This document shows positions 36,167 to 48,679 of a stretch of 64,000 nucleotides of DNA, in pieces. The stretch lies in the NCBI GenBank assembly GCA_963682175.1, contig OY821771.1:39390201-39454200 (forward strand). The letters are read 5' to 3'. A program made the translations under genes and the position numbers. Numbering within the stretch: the stretch's first letter is position 1; each line of letters starts with the position of its first letter. The notes beneath the pieces are model-generated. The model made no database searches, had not been told where the DNA came from, and was given only the letters and a program-made list of their open reading frames with translations. Origin of the DNA: Triglochin maritima. Taxonomy: Eukaryota > Streptophyta > Magnoliopsida > Alismatales > Juncaginaceae.

Positions 36167-37141
36167 TGTTGAATATTGGCTTATATTTGTTAAGGAAGCA
36201 AAACCAGGAAGAATCGGTCGACCGAATTGGATTCGGTTCACCGACGCACAACCCAGGAGATTTTCGGCGAAGACGGGTTGGTCTACCGAATTGGATTCGG
36301 TCCACCGACCTGAGGATTCCAGGCACTCCGTGTGCAGCTGGGATCGGACGACGGAATTGGATTCAGTCTACCGTCAGAAGGTTTCAAGCACTTCGGAACA
36401 ACGGTTCGGTAAACCGTTGAGGGGATTTTTGGTGTTCCGAGAATCTGGAAAGTGCTTGTCCAAGTTGGAACGGATTACCAAGGGTTACTCGGTCTACCGA
36501 AGGGTTGTTGGAATAGTTCGTTAGTTCGTGCAAGAAGCGTTCTCGCGGTCTACCGAGACGCGCGAGAATAGTTCCCTCGGCCAACCGAGAAGGATTCGGT
36601 TAACCGAATCGGAACAGGAATAGTTCCTGTTGAAGCATTCACGGTTAACCGAGCGAGCGTCGGTTAACCGTGCGCATGAATAGTTCTGCTCGGTTATTGC
36701 TTAATTTTAGCTCGGTTTTTTGAGTCTATAAAAGAGTTTGTTTGTACTTGCTCTTTCATACATTGCATACAAGTTAGTTTCCTTCATTGTGAGTTGAGAG
36801 ATTAAGGCTAGAGATAGATCTAGAGTGATTTGGAGGACCTATTGCCTCCAAGCGTTTGTAATCTCGGTTGCTTCTCTTGTTGGAGAAGCGGAAGAAGGAA
36901 AGGAAACCCGCAGGAGACCCCCCAAGGACGTAGGCACGTTGCCGAACCTTGTAAAACGCGTGTGTCGTGGTTGTTTCAGGTGTGCATGTGTTATTTGCTT
37001 GTTTTATTTCCATCTTGCTTGTGTTCGTGTTGCAATTGTGTTTGGGAGAGGGTCCACAGTTAATTCCGCAATCAATATTCTATTTTACGTGGTGCGTTTA
37101 ATCCGTGTCGAATTAGTGCATTATTAGATCCCCTCCCAACA
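36167..37141 (+). mobile_element. Solo LTR (copy 2) with perfect target duplication
   Basis: Begins TGTTGAATATTGGC and ends CCTCCCAACA, with AAAAC on both sides (36162-36166 and 37142-37146). A 975-bp LTR with no internal sequence. The U3 carries about a dozen CGGT-NN-ACCG motifs (CGGTCGACCG, CGGTCTACCG, GGTTAACCG) from 36213 to 36680. A TATA-like GTCTATAAAAGAG lies near 36725, followed by a U5-like tail. Same family as 11030-11976. It marks LTR-LTR recombination that removed the internal domain. Confidence 0.96.
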
Positions 37142-39455
37142 AAAACTACATGCTTTTATTCTACTTTCGACTGAAGCATGGAGCGAAGGGTATATGTTAG
37201 ATTACAACAGGAATGGATGATTTCATCTATGATCGTAAAAAACAGTGGAAGCTACCAACTTTGTTAACATATAATAGTGTATAAATTGTTAATGCATTTT
37301 CCAGTTTTTTTTTTGTTGAAAAGCGGGTAGTATATTAGATTAAAAATATATTAAGACTTAATCCACAGCCTCAACAACAATGAAAATATAAAGATAATTC
37401 TGACATAAGAGACTTAACTGAAAGACAGTTTCGTAAGTAAACTAAACCAACACAAAATGATAGACGTAAACTTTTCAGTACTGTTGGAAGTTCAAGTATG
37501 TGAACTATATTTTACGTCACTCTCTTTGGTGGAAGGCTGCATGGCGTTTTAGCATAATAGTGCAAGTCACGAGAGAGGGAAGATACTTAACTTAAAGGTG
37601 GAGAAAACTAATTGTAAGTCAAATACTAACCTACGGCTTGCCTGTTGTTCTTTATTCTTTGGTTATTATAATTATCCATGGTAATGTGATTTTCCGGATA
37701 TTACATCTCAATTTGGCAAGGATACAAGCAACTTACTTAGGGATGTAGGAGATAATTACCATATACACGTATATACGTACATCATAGATCGATTTACAGA
37801 AATAGTCTATGCCAATATATAACGCATGTTTTGGTTCCTATTTGGATTTGACTTTGGTGGTGCATCTTGATTACTTCATGCGTCAAGCATATAGTTGCAA
37901 GAAAACTTTCAAAATATTACATGTAGGAGGGAGCGTAAACTAATGAATTCGGATTAAGGGTGGACCCACCGACCCATGAAAGCGAATCCGTTTGGTAGGT
38001 TGGGTTAGAGTGAGCTCAACCAAAACCCGCTAATTAACCCCGTTATTACGTGAATGATCTTTATTAGAGTGGCATGGCATGTCCACTACACTTACAAGTT
38101 ACAACCCCCCTGAGCTGAGCTGAGCTGAGCCCATCGATGTCCTTAAAGCAACTTACTTTTCCCATGGCATGAGCAAGAGCAACAACACCAACCAACCATT
38201 GGCATCACTTTTTTCCTCCTTTTTAGCTCTCAATTCCCTTCACTCCCAAGGTTGTCATCACCTTTATTTATTTGAAAGGAGACATGCAAACAAATGTCCT
38301 CCTTTCTCCCTCCCACCCATCCTTTCAGAAAGAAGCCCAAACACAAGAAAATTTCATCACCCACAACCACAGGAACAGCAATTAATGGGTCATGATGGGG
38401 TGCTGTGAGAGTCAATGGATGAAGATGGCTCACTACCCTTGTCTTCTTGTCCCCATTGCTAACATGATGAAGGACCAACTTCCACTTTTTACATGCACAC
38501 TTGGGTGTCCTTTTTTTGCCTTTTTGCTTCTGTATTTTTTTATTTATGTCATTGGGTAATTTCATTGCATTCATTTAATTAATTATTGTTATGTAGTTGT
38601 GTACACTCTTCCATAGTAATACATTCATGTTATTTTTTTCTTCTTATTTTTGTACCATATTCCTATTCTGAGTGGTATATGTAAAAAGTGAACCCTTATG
38701 AAATAATATTTGAATTTGATACCAATGTAATTGCGGACTTACAGTAGTTAGTTGTTTTTTCATTAATATTCTTCAAACCTCATGGAGCATGTTTAATTAC
38801 AATGTTTTGTAAAACCTATCTACATTAAGTTACAATTTCGAAATGTAATAGCTCATTCTAAGATAATCAATACTAGATGAGTTGTGATAACTCAATTGGT
38901 CATCTAGCTTAAGGTTATCGACTAAATAAAAATCCTAATATTTTCTTCTCCTTTTGGCCGAGCTTATGTTTGATACATTAGTACCATTAAATAAATAAAT
39001 ATATATATATATAAGATAATTGATAACGAACTTTTATTGATCACTCATTCATTGTTTATGTTAACGGGAAATGTCTTTTTGAAAGGCACTCAATGCTCAT
39101 ATGTGAATCTTTTTGCCGAGTTAAGACAACATAAGTAGAAATGGTACAACATGATCAAAGAATTCATTCCATGTTCCACATCCACATGTTTAAGCAACAT
39201 GTTTATGTACTCTAGAAACCAAAATATTATAATATGTGTAAATAAATACAATATTTAAACGGCATGGATGGTATAAAATAAAGACAACTCTATTCACTCT
39301 GCATCATACCAATTTTCGTGCCCACTTCTAGTATACTTTATTTTGTTTACTCGAAGAAAAAAGTATGCTCGATTTTGTGTTTATCAAAATCAGTATCATA
39401 TATATTTTTTCCATATTATATATATATATAGAGAGAGAGAGAGATAGAGAGTGGT
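37142..39455. other. Gene-free AT-rich DNA
   Basis: No recognisable gene. A short GAGCT microsatellite (about 38111-38130) and TA/GA microsatellites (39000-39016, 39417-39452) are visible. Open frames around 38170-38570 have no family features. Confidence 0.4.
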
Positions 39456-40215
39456 GAATTTTCTAATGAGGTTAACCTTACTTGGGCTTGAATGAGGTTG
39501 CCAGTTTTGGACTGTTGGATATTAATCCAACATAGGTAATGCATCGAAAAGATATAGAAGGTTTTAATGATTGCAGTCACTTTTAATCGTGACAATCGTT
39601 GGACTAATATGCAAAACTCTAAACAATAGTCTCTATTGCTTTTTAACGAAATTAATTAATTAATTCATTCATTCATCGCTCAATACCAAACAAGGAATGT
39701 CTTATCGAAGCAATCAACGAATAGGGGAATTTAGGATATAATTCTTCTAATCTATCTAATTAGTTCTCAAAATTTCCATTGAATCATTCAAGCTGAATGT
39801 ATGTCTATTTTTCACGAATATCACATTCTCAAAATCTAAATTTAGTCGTCCATCAATCCATATCTTCTTCTCCTACGTCCTGCATGATTTGTGACTGATG
39901 TTTTTGTCCTCCAAAACAAATTAGGAAAGCAACAGACATTAACGTGAAATTTGTGTCAAAGCCAAACAAATAAAAAAATAAAAAATTAACATTAAAAAAC
40001 AATATAAAATCACGATCAAAATGTGAATTCGACACGAGTGGGATAAGTAACAAAAAACCAAAAAAAAATGCACGACCATATGAATGTACCTCTATTACTT
40101 AGTTGTTTGAAGAAAAATGCAGAATTTACAAAAAAAAATATTACAATCTAAACGGTCAGGATCCAACGCTCCATACAAGGCAACCTCATTTAATCCCTCG
40201 TGAGAATACTATGGT
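39456..40215. mobile_element. MITE candidate with decayed TIRs
   Basis: The left end reads GAATTTTCTAATGAGG...AATGAGGTTGCC...GTTGGAT. The right end, reverse-complemented, reads GTATTCTCACGAGGG...AATGAGGTTGCC...GTTGGAT. The shared AATGAGGTTGCC and GTTGGAT blocks are in inverted order, which suggests terminal inverted repeats. The interior is non-coding and AT-rich. Ends are approximate and no target duplication was found. Confidence 0.42.
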
Positions 40216-40425
40216 TGGAAAATAACTTATATACGAGTAAAGAATAGATATACTACTCTTAAATTTTGTTGACACACGGTCACATTTAACAATAAAATAA
40301 AAGCTAAAGTTCAAAATTAAAAATTCAAATTATAGATCTTGATCTACAACATATGTAGATTAGAGACAACGAAAATCATAAAATTTGGAACATGTTTTAC
40401 CCAATATTCAAATATGTAAAAATTA

Positions 40426-42933
40426 CTGAACCGCTAAACATCGCCCGCGATTTACATAAATCACCCGCGTCTTTTACCATTTTGTCATTCACTTTCAATA
40501 TATTTCTCATTTCGTCCTCTCCTATAAAAATATATATGCATCCCACTACCACTCTCTCTTCACTTCCCTCCCACCACTAAATCTCAACCACCAAGTAAGG
40601 ATGTCTCGGAGGACAAGAAAGACAATGGTTGCCGCACCATGGGATCCGAGAAAGATAAACTTTAATTTTTTTAAAAAGAATTAAAAAAAAGGGAAGTGTC
40701 TGCGGGAGATGCCTCCACCATGGTCTTGATAAACATTGTCATAAAATGGAATGCACCGCTATCTTATTAGCAATCACACAACGTGCGTATAACCAATTAT
40801 CTTCACCGCAATGAAAATCATCTGCAACACATTGAAATCCATAGTTTTCATCTGCACGTACATCATTTCATCCTTCCATCCATGATAAAATGATCCCTGG
40901 AACTATGTCTAGATATGGAAAATCATCTACGTCCATCCGTCCAGACACTACATGATGATACTGATGTTAATTATGATAATAATATAATAACTGGAAGAAA
41001 ATAATAACAATAACAATATCGATGTTAATTATGAAGGTACATACCATATCCACATATCATGTTTAACGATGACTGAGACGAACTAGAAGATCGAACACGA
41101 ACCTGACTCCGATTATGACAACGACCTCGCTCAGCATACTCAAATCCGCTCATATCCCGTTGTGTCGACGACCCCCTTGGTTGACCTCTAACCGTAGCGT
41201 TCTCTGCGGACTCAACATAGCTTGACTCATCGGGGTGTAGTTGCGCATGTATAAGACGAGAAACACTACGAATTACTGTAGGGTCGCTGCTAGAAACCTC
41301 GTCAACGAGGTTCTGAAAATGTTGGATGTCTTGTGACGACTGATCGATAAACTATGGCATGTCCACTCCTCTCCAACGACAAGTGTTCTCCAAAATAGAT
41401 GATTTTTTTGTAGATAAATTTACTTGCCTGATTGAATACAACGGTGGATGGTACATGCACAAGGAACCTCATGCATAGGAAGTCAGAAAAGTGCATCCAC
41501 ACCGAGTTCCAAGTTGATCACTTAACTCTCTCATTCTCTTCTGCTCCTGACACAATAATTTCAAGCAATAATTGGAAGTTCGACCAATTAGATGTTGAAA
41601 TAGAATCTCATCAAACATTGTGTTATGTCGACGCCTCGAATCCTCAAGAAGGTTTTGAATATTTGTGAGTTGCATTTCAATAGCCGCGTTGACATGGTCG
41701 AAACGAGTGTCAAGAACCGAAGTCGATGAAGCGATCCTATCTTTCAAGGCCGAATGAACGTCTCAACCCTACAATTCGTATTGATTCCGAAGTGAAGGAC
41801 TTTGTTCGTCCAATTCAACACAAACTTTTCTTTATGCAATGATCATGTCCTGTCCACATAGTTCGTGATAGTCGTGTGCGCATCTTTCAAAGCAGACACA
41901 ACTCTATTATACTTCTCCAGTGAAGTAGAAAGCACGAATATCCTCCACTTTCCACACTTAAATATCTCGGCTAACACCTTATCCTTGCCGCGTGTGTTAT
42001 ATACATAACTATATACGTCATTGTTAATATGTCACGTGCAAAGTCAATGATAGGAGTTACGAAATACCTCTCTCATTGACGCATAAGGCCTAATTCACGA
42101 TCCTTTATGATTGCAGTATGGCTGATAGCACTGCATAATAAATTCATGAACTTCTCCAACACTCACTTGTAACTACGCTCGGTCTCATCCTTTATAATTG
42201 CATAACCGATCAGAAATTTTATGTTTGTTGGTGTCACCCCAACTATCTCCGACAAAGGCATATTGTAGTTGTTTGTTTTGTACGGAGAATCCATGCAAAT
42301 GACTGAAGGATATGTACGTAACAGGTTAATGGATGTTGGATGTGCTGAATGTGTGAGTGACAACATAGTTTTTTTCTTCGGCCAAAATCCAATGCAAGTA
42401 CCAATGTTGGACTGTATGACGTAGAAACTGTTGGGCGATGTTCCTGCATTCAAAGTTGACCCTCCTTATGTAATTTCTACAGTTATAAATATGTCTTTGA
42501 TTTGGCTTGTCCTCCGGAAATTTCTCCTGTACGGCCACCAAGATGTTATGTTGTTACGATTGTGCCATCAACGAAATTACACCAAAATATTTTGAAATTA
42601 CACACCACAAGAATTATAATTTATTTGAAATTTTAAAATATTTGTTAAGCCAGGGCGTTTGGCTTAGACGCCCTTACCGTGGTGGGGGTGTTTGGCTTAG
42701 ACGCCCCGCCTTAATATATTTTTTTATAAAAAAACGTACATCGTCGGTGGGGTTTTCGGTTGATGGTTCGCCGGACATTTCCCTTGCAGTTGGTAGGTTG
42801 TGGGGTGAGAGTAAGTGAAGAGAGAGTTATTTTGCAAGGGGAGGACAAAATGAGAAATAGATTGCAAGGGAAAGGCAAAATGGTCAATGATGCGGGCAAT
42901 TTAAGTAAATCGCGGACGACGTTTAGTAACCCC
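40426..42933 (-). mobile_element. Mutator-like element with a transposase relic
   Basis: Inverted ends about 100 bp long: left CTGAACCGCTAAACATCG, right (reverse complement) GGGGTTACTAAACGTCG. Both continue with GCGATTTAC, TTAAATTGCCCGC-like, ACCATTTTG and TTTCTCATTT blocks. The TIRs are of the same family as 28272-29460, so this is the larger, formerly coding form. The flanking 9-mers TAAAAATTA and AAAAAATAA match at seven positions, weak support in A-rich DNA. GGCGTTTGGCTTAGACGCC units lie at about 42655-42710 near the right end. Confidence 0.78.
41045..42580 (-). pseudogene. Mutator-like (MULE) transposase, degraded
   Basis: On the minus strand the DDE domain is recognisable: MDSPYKTNNYNMPLSEIVGV (first catalytic Asp region, about 42290) and then AIIKDRELGLM (second Asp region, about 42100). 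After these come a decayed LC-x-HI helix and VLHFGINTNCRVETFIR near 41790. The C-terminal block near 41470-41750 continues this type. Several stops and frameshifts lie between the blocks, so it is inactive. It would have served the TIR family shared with 28272-29460. Confidence 0.8.
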
Positions 42934-43327
42934 AAAAAATAAACGCACTACATTAGTTAAAAACCCCAATTTATAGATCTTATATAAAACGATTATCACA
43001 ATTTATGATTTTCAACATCATTAATCTACTTATGTTGTAGATCAAAATCTACCGTTTAAATTTTCAATTTGAAGTTTAATCGTAACATGTGTCAACAATT
43101 TTTTAATGCAGTGGATCCTTTATATATATATGCAATTTATATATATATCAGCTAAGATATGTAAAAAATCAACTCAACTTTATCATAAACTTCGTGTGCG
43201 GTAGACATGCCTTCTCACAATGAATTACTTTCGGCTCTTGGGATTAAATAACTGATGGTTAGGTTCCTTAATTTCTTTCACAGAAGAATGATAAAGTAAT
43301 TAAATTCAATTTACCTTTAACAGAAAC
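42934..43327. other. Short gene-free spacer
   Basis: AT-rich with a TATA microsatellite near 43120-43150. No feature recognised. Confidence 0.4.
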
Positions 43328-43330
43328 ATC

Positions 43331-44490
43331 CACTAGTGCAGAAAAGTCCATATACGTCGGATATACAGGGGTATAGACGTCGGATTTCGACGGTCCAAGT
43401 ACCCGACGTCTATTTTCCCGTCGTCTATTTCTTATTGTATAGACGTCGGCTATATACGACCGACGTCTATACAGTGTATAAACGTCGGCTATATACGACC
43501 GACGTCTATTATATGTTAATTAACAAAAAAATACATTGGAACGTATATCGGGCATTCTGCACTCACATTAATCAAGCCCAAGCTGCCCAAGTGCCCCAAG
43601 TGCCAATCTTTTGACAAATAACCACGAATATCAAGCTCATCATAACCAGGTGCTCCAAGTCGTTCGCGTTCAGCAGTAAAGGAGTGGTGGAGTACATCAA
43701 CCACACTAACAAAAATAAATTCTCCGATGTGGGACTAAAGTATTACACCCAATAGACGTCGGATATTTATATTGACCGACGTCTATTCATACAGCACGAC
43801 CTATAGACGTCGGTCATGCTATACATCCGACGTCTATACATTGAAATAACAATAATTAATAAAAAATACGCCCTATAGACGTCGGCTACCATATACAACC
43901 GACGTCTATACATGAGTTAATAGTAAAAAAAGACGTTGCAACCATTTGAAGCCCAAGTTGCCAATCTTTTGACCATTAAATATATATATGTATCTCACTT
44001 GCATTTTGTAATGTGGTACCAAACTACCATTTAGAAGTAAAGGAGTAGTTGAGTACTTCAACTCCACCAATAAAAAACTTTCTCCAATGTGGGACTAAAC
44101 ATGTCACCATACACACACATGTGTACAACACACATGTGATAGTTATAATGATGTAACTATTATTACACAAAATAATCCCCATAAATTATTACACAAAATA
44201 AATCCCAAAAAATTACGTTATTTCTTATACAAAATAAATCCCAAAAAAATGTGTTATTTCTGATACAAAATAATCCACATAAATTCTTATACGAAATAAA
44301 TCCAAAAAAATAAACAAAAAATATTTTCTTCTTTTAGGAGGTATAGACGTCGGTTATACTAAACAACCGACGTTTATACAAACCTATAGACGTCGGATGT
44401 CCAAACATCCGACGTCTATACCAATAGACGTCAGATGTTTTTATATCTGACGTCTATTTGGTGACGTCTATTGAGCATTCTGCACTAGTG
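43331..44490. mobile_element. Non-autonomous CACTA element
   Basis: Starts CACTAGTGCAGAA and ends TTCTGCACTAGTG, flanked by the 3-bp duplication ATC (43328-43330 and 44491-44493), as expected for CACTA. The subterminal regions and the interior hold many copies of TAGACGTCGG and its complement CCGACGTCTA, often as facing pairs. These resemble the subterminal binding repeats of CACTA transposases. No coding gene. An internal GCATTCTGCACT near 43552-43563 repeats the right terminus, pointing to an internal rearrangement. Confidence 0.93.
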
Positions 44491-44493
44491 ATC

Positions 44494-46125
44494 ATGCATC
44501 TCTGAGGTTTGTAATTATTCCGTTTTGGCAAAGGAAAAGAAACATGATTATGTGATCCATTTCTAAAAAAACTTTCCTCGTAGAACTTGATTGCTGGAGT
44601 TGGAAAACTTTCTGTTTGATTGCCCAAGAGTGGCAACATTAAAGGGTTTTCATGTCCTGAAGGAACTTAACTCCAGTAGTCTCCCACTCGAAGTTCTTTT
44701 TATTTGATGGTTTTAGAAATTTGCATTAATGATCAGTGTTCATTTGATCATGAGTGTTAATATTGCTCCATATATTCTTACTCATCATGGTATAATCTGG
44801 TCTCTATTGGTACGTGCATGTATATGGATAATGGACTCAGTATTATAAATGTAGGTATGAGAACTTCCTTTTCTTCAAGGAAATACAATCTTGGAATACA
44901 TGAACATATATATAATATACAATGACTCACTGTAAAAATGAATTCCACACTGCCAACTATAGTTATATATATGCAGCTTGGAAAACTCATTTCAATTTAT
45001 TGGGGACTATCTTAAACACTTTCCAAATAATTTAAAATATCAATAATAACTTTAATTTTTTTTGATATCATATATATCTTCTAAGTCCTAACTGTTGGAA
45101 CAGGAACAAGTGAAGGTCTCAACCTAAAAAGTAGTCATCCAAAGACACCGTATTTTGAGTTTCATAGTCAGTAACATAATGAGTTGACCCTCTAAAAAAT
45201 GTTAACTTTTTGATAATGTGCTTGTCTAAATACAACTTAATTAACGAGATTGTAAAATGTAGCCTGCCCATTTCAGCATAATAACGACTAGCGCCAAGTC
45301 TTAAGATTTATCAAATAAGCTAATTTTATGTATTAAAGTGTGATTATCCAATTCAAAATATAGATGAACTTAAATTTATAACTCAAGAGAACGTCCTAAA
45401 TATTTTTGGGTCGGGCTATTCTCTAAAGACGCTGAGAAAAGGAACATACTTTCCAAAGACGAGGAGAAGTATGGACACCAGTGGGCCCCAAACATAGACA
45501 ATAGAGAGGCAGGCATGTTCTTGTTCTGGCAGTGCAGTGCAACACAAGCAGGACAGGAATGGGAGAGCATGCAATGCAATGCAAATATTGCATGCATGCC
45601 AATGCCACCCCATTGCGTGATGTTGCAAAAAAAACTCCCAAACAAAGCAACCAAACCGAAACTAAAGCTCCCAAAGTTGGTGGGGGACTTGTCACTTTTT
45701 CGTCCCACTGCTGGTGGTGGTCTCTTTCACAAATTCATTTAACTAATCGATCAAGGACCACCTCCATTACAATACAACCCATGTTTTTATGTTGTGTTTT
45801 GTGGTGTGCGCGCGTGTTCTTCGGCTGCCGTGCCATGCACCACCACTTTTGTGTCTGTGTCTTTCTAAAACATACCACCACCAGAGTATCCAAGACAAAC
45901 CATGTTTGTGATTTCAGATTTGGTACTACTTTGTGTTTGTGTTTGGATTCTATGTTGACTTTGTAAAGATACTTGCAGCAGTCTTTGTAGTTTAGGCCTT
46001 TCGCGTGAGCAATGAGGGCTTGATTACTATTACTATTTAAGTGTTAGTTGTTTTATGATGAGAGCTTGATGGTTGAGAGAACAAATTATTTATTACTCAC
46101 TTCATAATTTGCGGGGGACAATTGA
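44494..46125. other. Gene-free DNA
   Basis: No recognisable gene. Overlapping open frames on both strands at 45376-45966 have no family features and no splice or codon support. Confidence 0.4.
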
Positions 46126-46130
46126 CTACT

Positions 46131-46355
46131 TGTTATAAAATAAATATACATGAAACAAAGAAGATAAAAGATTTGGAGGAGAATAATTGTAGTATTTCAT
46201 CATCACCAAAAGTATATCAATGGTCTTACAATGATCTCCTATTTATAGGCTATAGGAGACAAATGAAATGATGTATGTTACAAGAGTAATGAGAATGTAA
46301 GATGTTGATGGAGTTATGTGAGGAGAATGTGAAGCATCCATGATGTTTCACAACA
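46131..46355 (-). repeat. 3' LTR of the 46.1-50.8 kb element
   Basis: 225-bp direct repeat with TG...CA ends, preceded on the minus strand by a purine tract. Confidence 0.93.
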
Positions 46356-47037
46356 CTCCCCCTTGGATCTTCACCTTTATACGCTAGGGATGATGCCTCA
46401 TTAAAAACTTTATCAAGATAACCCGATGGGATAAAAACTTGATAAAGGAAAAAAAAGTGCAGCGCGTATGATGCTCCCCCTCACTTCAACATATATTCTT
46501 TAAACGACGAACACCAAATTTAAAGACAAGCTTCTTAAAGACTTTGTGAAGGGGATGTGTTCTAAAAGTTTTACTTTTAAATGCCAATTATTATGAATTG
46601 AATGAGAAATCATTTTGTTCCTTGTTTATGTTATTCGTCTTTTAGAAGTGTTAAGGAAGAGACTCTTGGTCATTAACCGTAGAGCTCTAAAAGATATTGG
46701 TTTACATAAAACAAAAGATTTTCACAATCATGGTAATTAACATGAGACATTAATTACCGAGTTAAGATTGTCGTGTTGGTCATAGATCATTGTAGCTCTA
46801 CAAGTGAGTGACAACACGGGTACACAAAAAGAGGAAAACATTACTTTTGTATACTGAATAGACTTAATAAGTAAAACATTATAGAATTGTGTTTTCTGTG
46901 TCATTAATGTTTTACTGTGTCTTTGATCCTTTGATATGAGACTTATATCCGATCACTTAAGAATTGCTTAATTAGACTAGTGTCTTCAGCTATCGATGAG
47001 TGTAGTGTAAAGGCATTGATTGATTAAGTATGACTTT

Positions 47038-48679
47038 TGTTGGAGAAAATAGTTAGTCAAAAGATTATCATTGCCCCTCTTAATTGAGTAATGATATTAG
47101 TGGGCCCCTTGATAAAGCCAAGTTATAATGTGCACAATGTGACTTGAGTTAAGTCACATATTTATAACTAGCTTAAAGAGATCAAGAAATGAATACTAAT
47201 ACAAAGATGACACAATACTACTTTGTGTGTATTCTTAATATCATGAGGCAAAGGACGGACACAAGTGGTGCACTCCATCACTAAATGGATCGGGTTTTGG
47301 TTCGAGTGGAATTAAGACATCTGACTAATTGGGAGTTATAATGTGTAGCTAGATACCGCTTATAGCTTGTGATATTAAGCTCTTAATATCACTGTCAACT
47401 TAGTCTAGATCCTCTCATAGGTCATACCGCAAAAACCGGGAAACAAGAAGCTTGATTTTTGGTTCATATGATGCGTCGGGTTGCTATAGAAAATATGACA
47501 CATGTGGTGAACGAGTAAAATCAATTATGTTGTATATAACATAATTAGAATCATGATAAATTCATATGAGATGCATATATTATAGTGTGCAATAATTTAT
47601 TATTGCATAGGATAATATATTGCATAAGTTGTGAATTTGCTAAATCCCCCTAAAGTTCAAATTTTGTTGGAAATAAATCCAAAATTTGAAAAGGCAAAAT
47701 CGGGTTGACGTTCGGTAATCCGTTATGGTTCGGTCGACCGAAGGATCTGTGGATCGGTCAACCGAACGTGGAACGAATGGTCAAGTTGATTGACCGAACT
47801 TGACCAAAGTGTCTGGAACTCTGGATCGGTGTACCGAACCAGAAACGGTCGACCGAACAATGTCCAGTTCTGATATTTTCGGTTAACCGAATGAAACTCG
47901 GTCAAAGACACGAATTCGTTTGAACGGTTAAGAAGAATTTTTCTCCTTAAGAATCGCTCATCTGTCAAGTGCACGGAAATCCGAACGTGACATATTCGGT
48001 TAACCGAGTATGTCTCGGTAGACCGAGTCCCGATCGATTTTTTGTCTTTGATAATTAAGAGATTAATTTGATCAATGGTTGGATTAGCTCGAAACTTGGT
48101 CAAACGTTTTGTGGGTGCATATAATGCATTTTGGAATTAGTTTATGAGAGAAAATGTCAAGAGAGCATGACTTAAGAATAGTCATGATTAATAGTAAGAT
48201 TGGAGCCTATAAATAGGTCATTATTCTCATTAATTGACACATGTGTTTTTGTTAATTCTTTTCTCTCCTAATTCACCACAAAAGCCACGAAAATTATCTT
48301 AAATTTCTAAGTCTTTGGAAGGAGATATCTCAGAGATTAAGGAAGGGGTTTGTAGCTAGATTCTAAGCTATTTTGAAGATTGATTGGCTAGCTTCTTTCT
48401 CTCCAACCTTGTTTAGGGTTTCGGTGAACACTCGGAGGCATCCGGCGCAACGAGAAGCAACGATCATCTTCCTCAACGTCTCTGGAACATCAAGAAGTCT
48501 TAGAGAACTTCTAGGTATGAATTTCGAAGTCCCTTGTGTTTGTTTTAATAAGTTTTTGAAACTAGTTATTAAAACAAATCGATGCATGCATGAAATAAAT
48601 CGTAGAAAATTGTAATTGATCCTTATTATGCATAAAAATTCGAAAAATATATATGCACAATTAAACATGAAATCCTACA
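47038..48679 (+). mobile_element. Copia-type 5' LTR nested in opposite orientation
   Basis: The right border is clear: AAATCCTACA is followed by TGGTATCAGAGCTTAAGG (48681 on), the initiator-methionine tRNA primer-binding site, so a 5' LTR ends at 48679. A TATA-like CCTATAAATAGG is near 48205. The U3 has CGGT-NN-ACCG motifs at about 47715-48030. The left border at TGTTGGAG (47038) is a guess from the TG rule. No 3' LTR or coding region was found before 50584, so the element is truncated. Confidence 0.6.

Noticed and set aside
45376..45966. Cluster of overlapping open frames on both strands
   Set aside because: No motif, no family and no splice context; similar lengths on both strands suggest chance.
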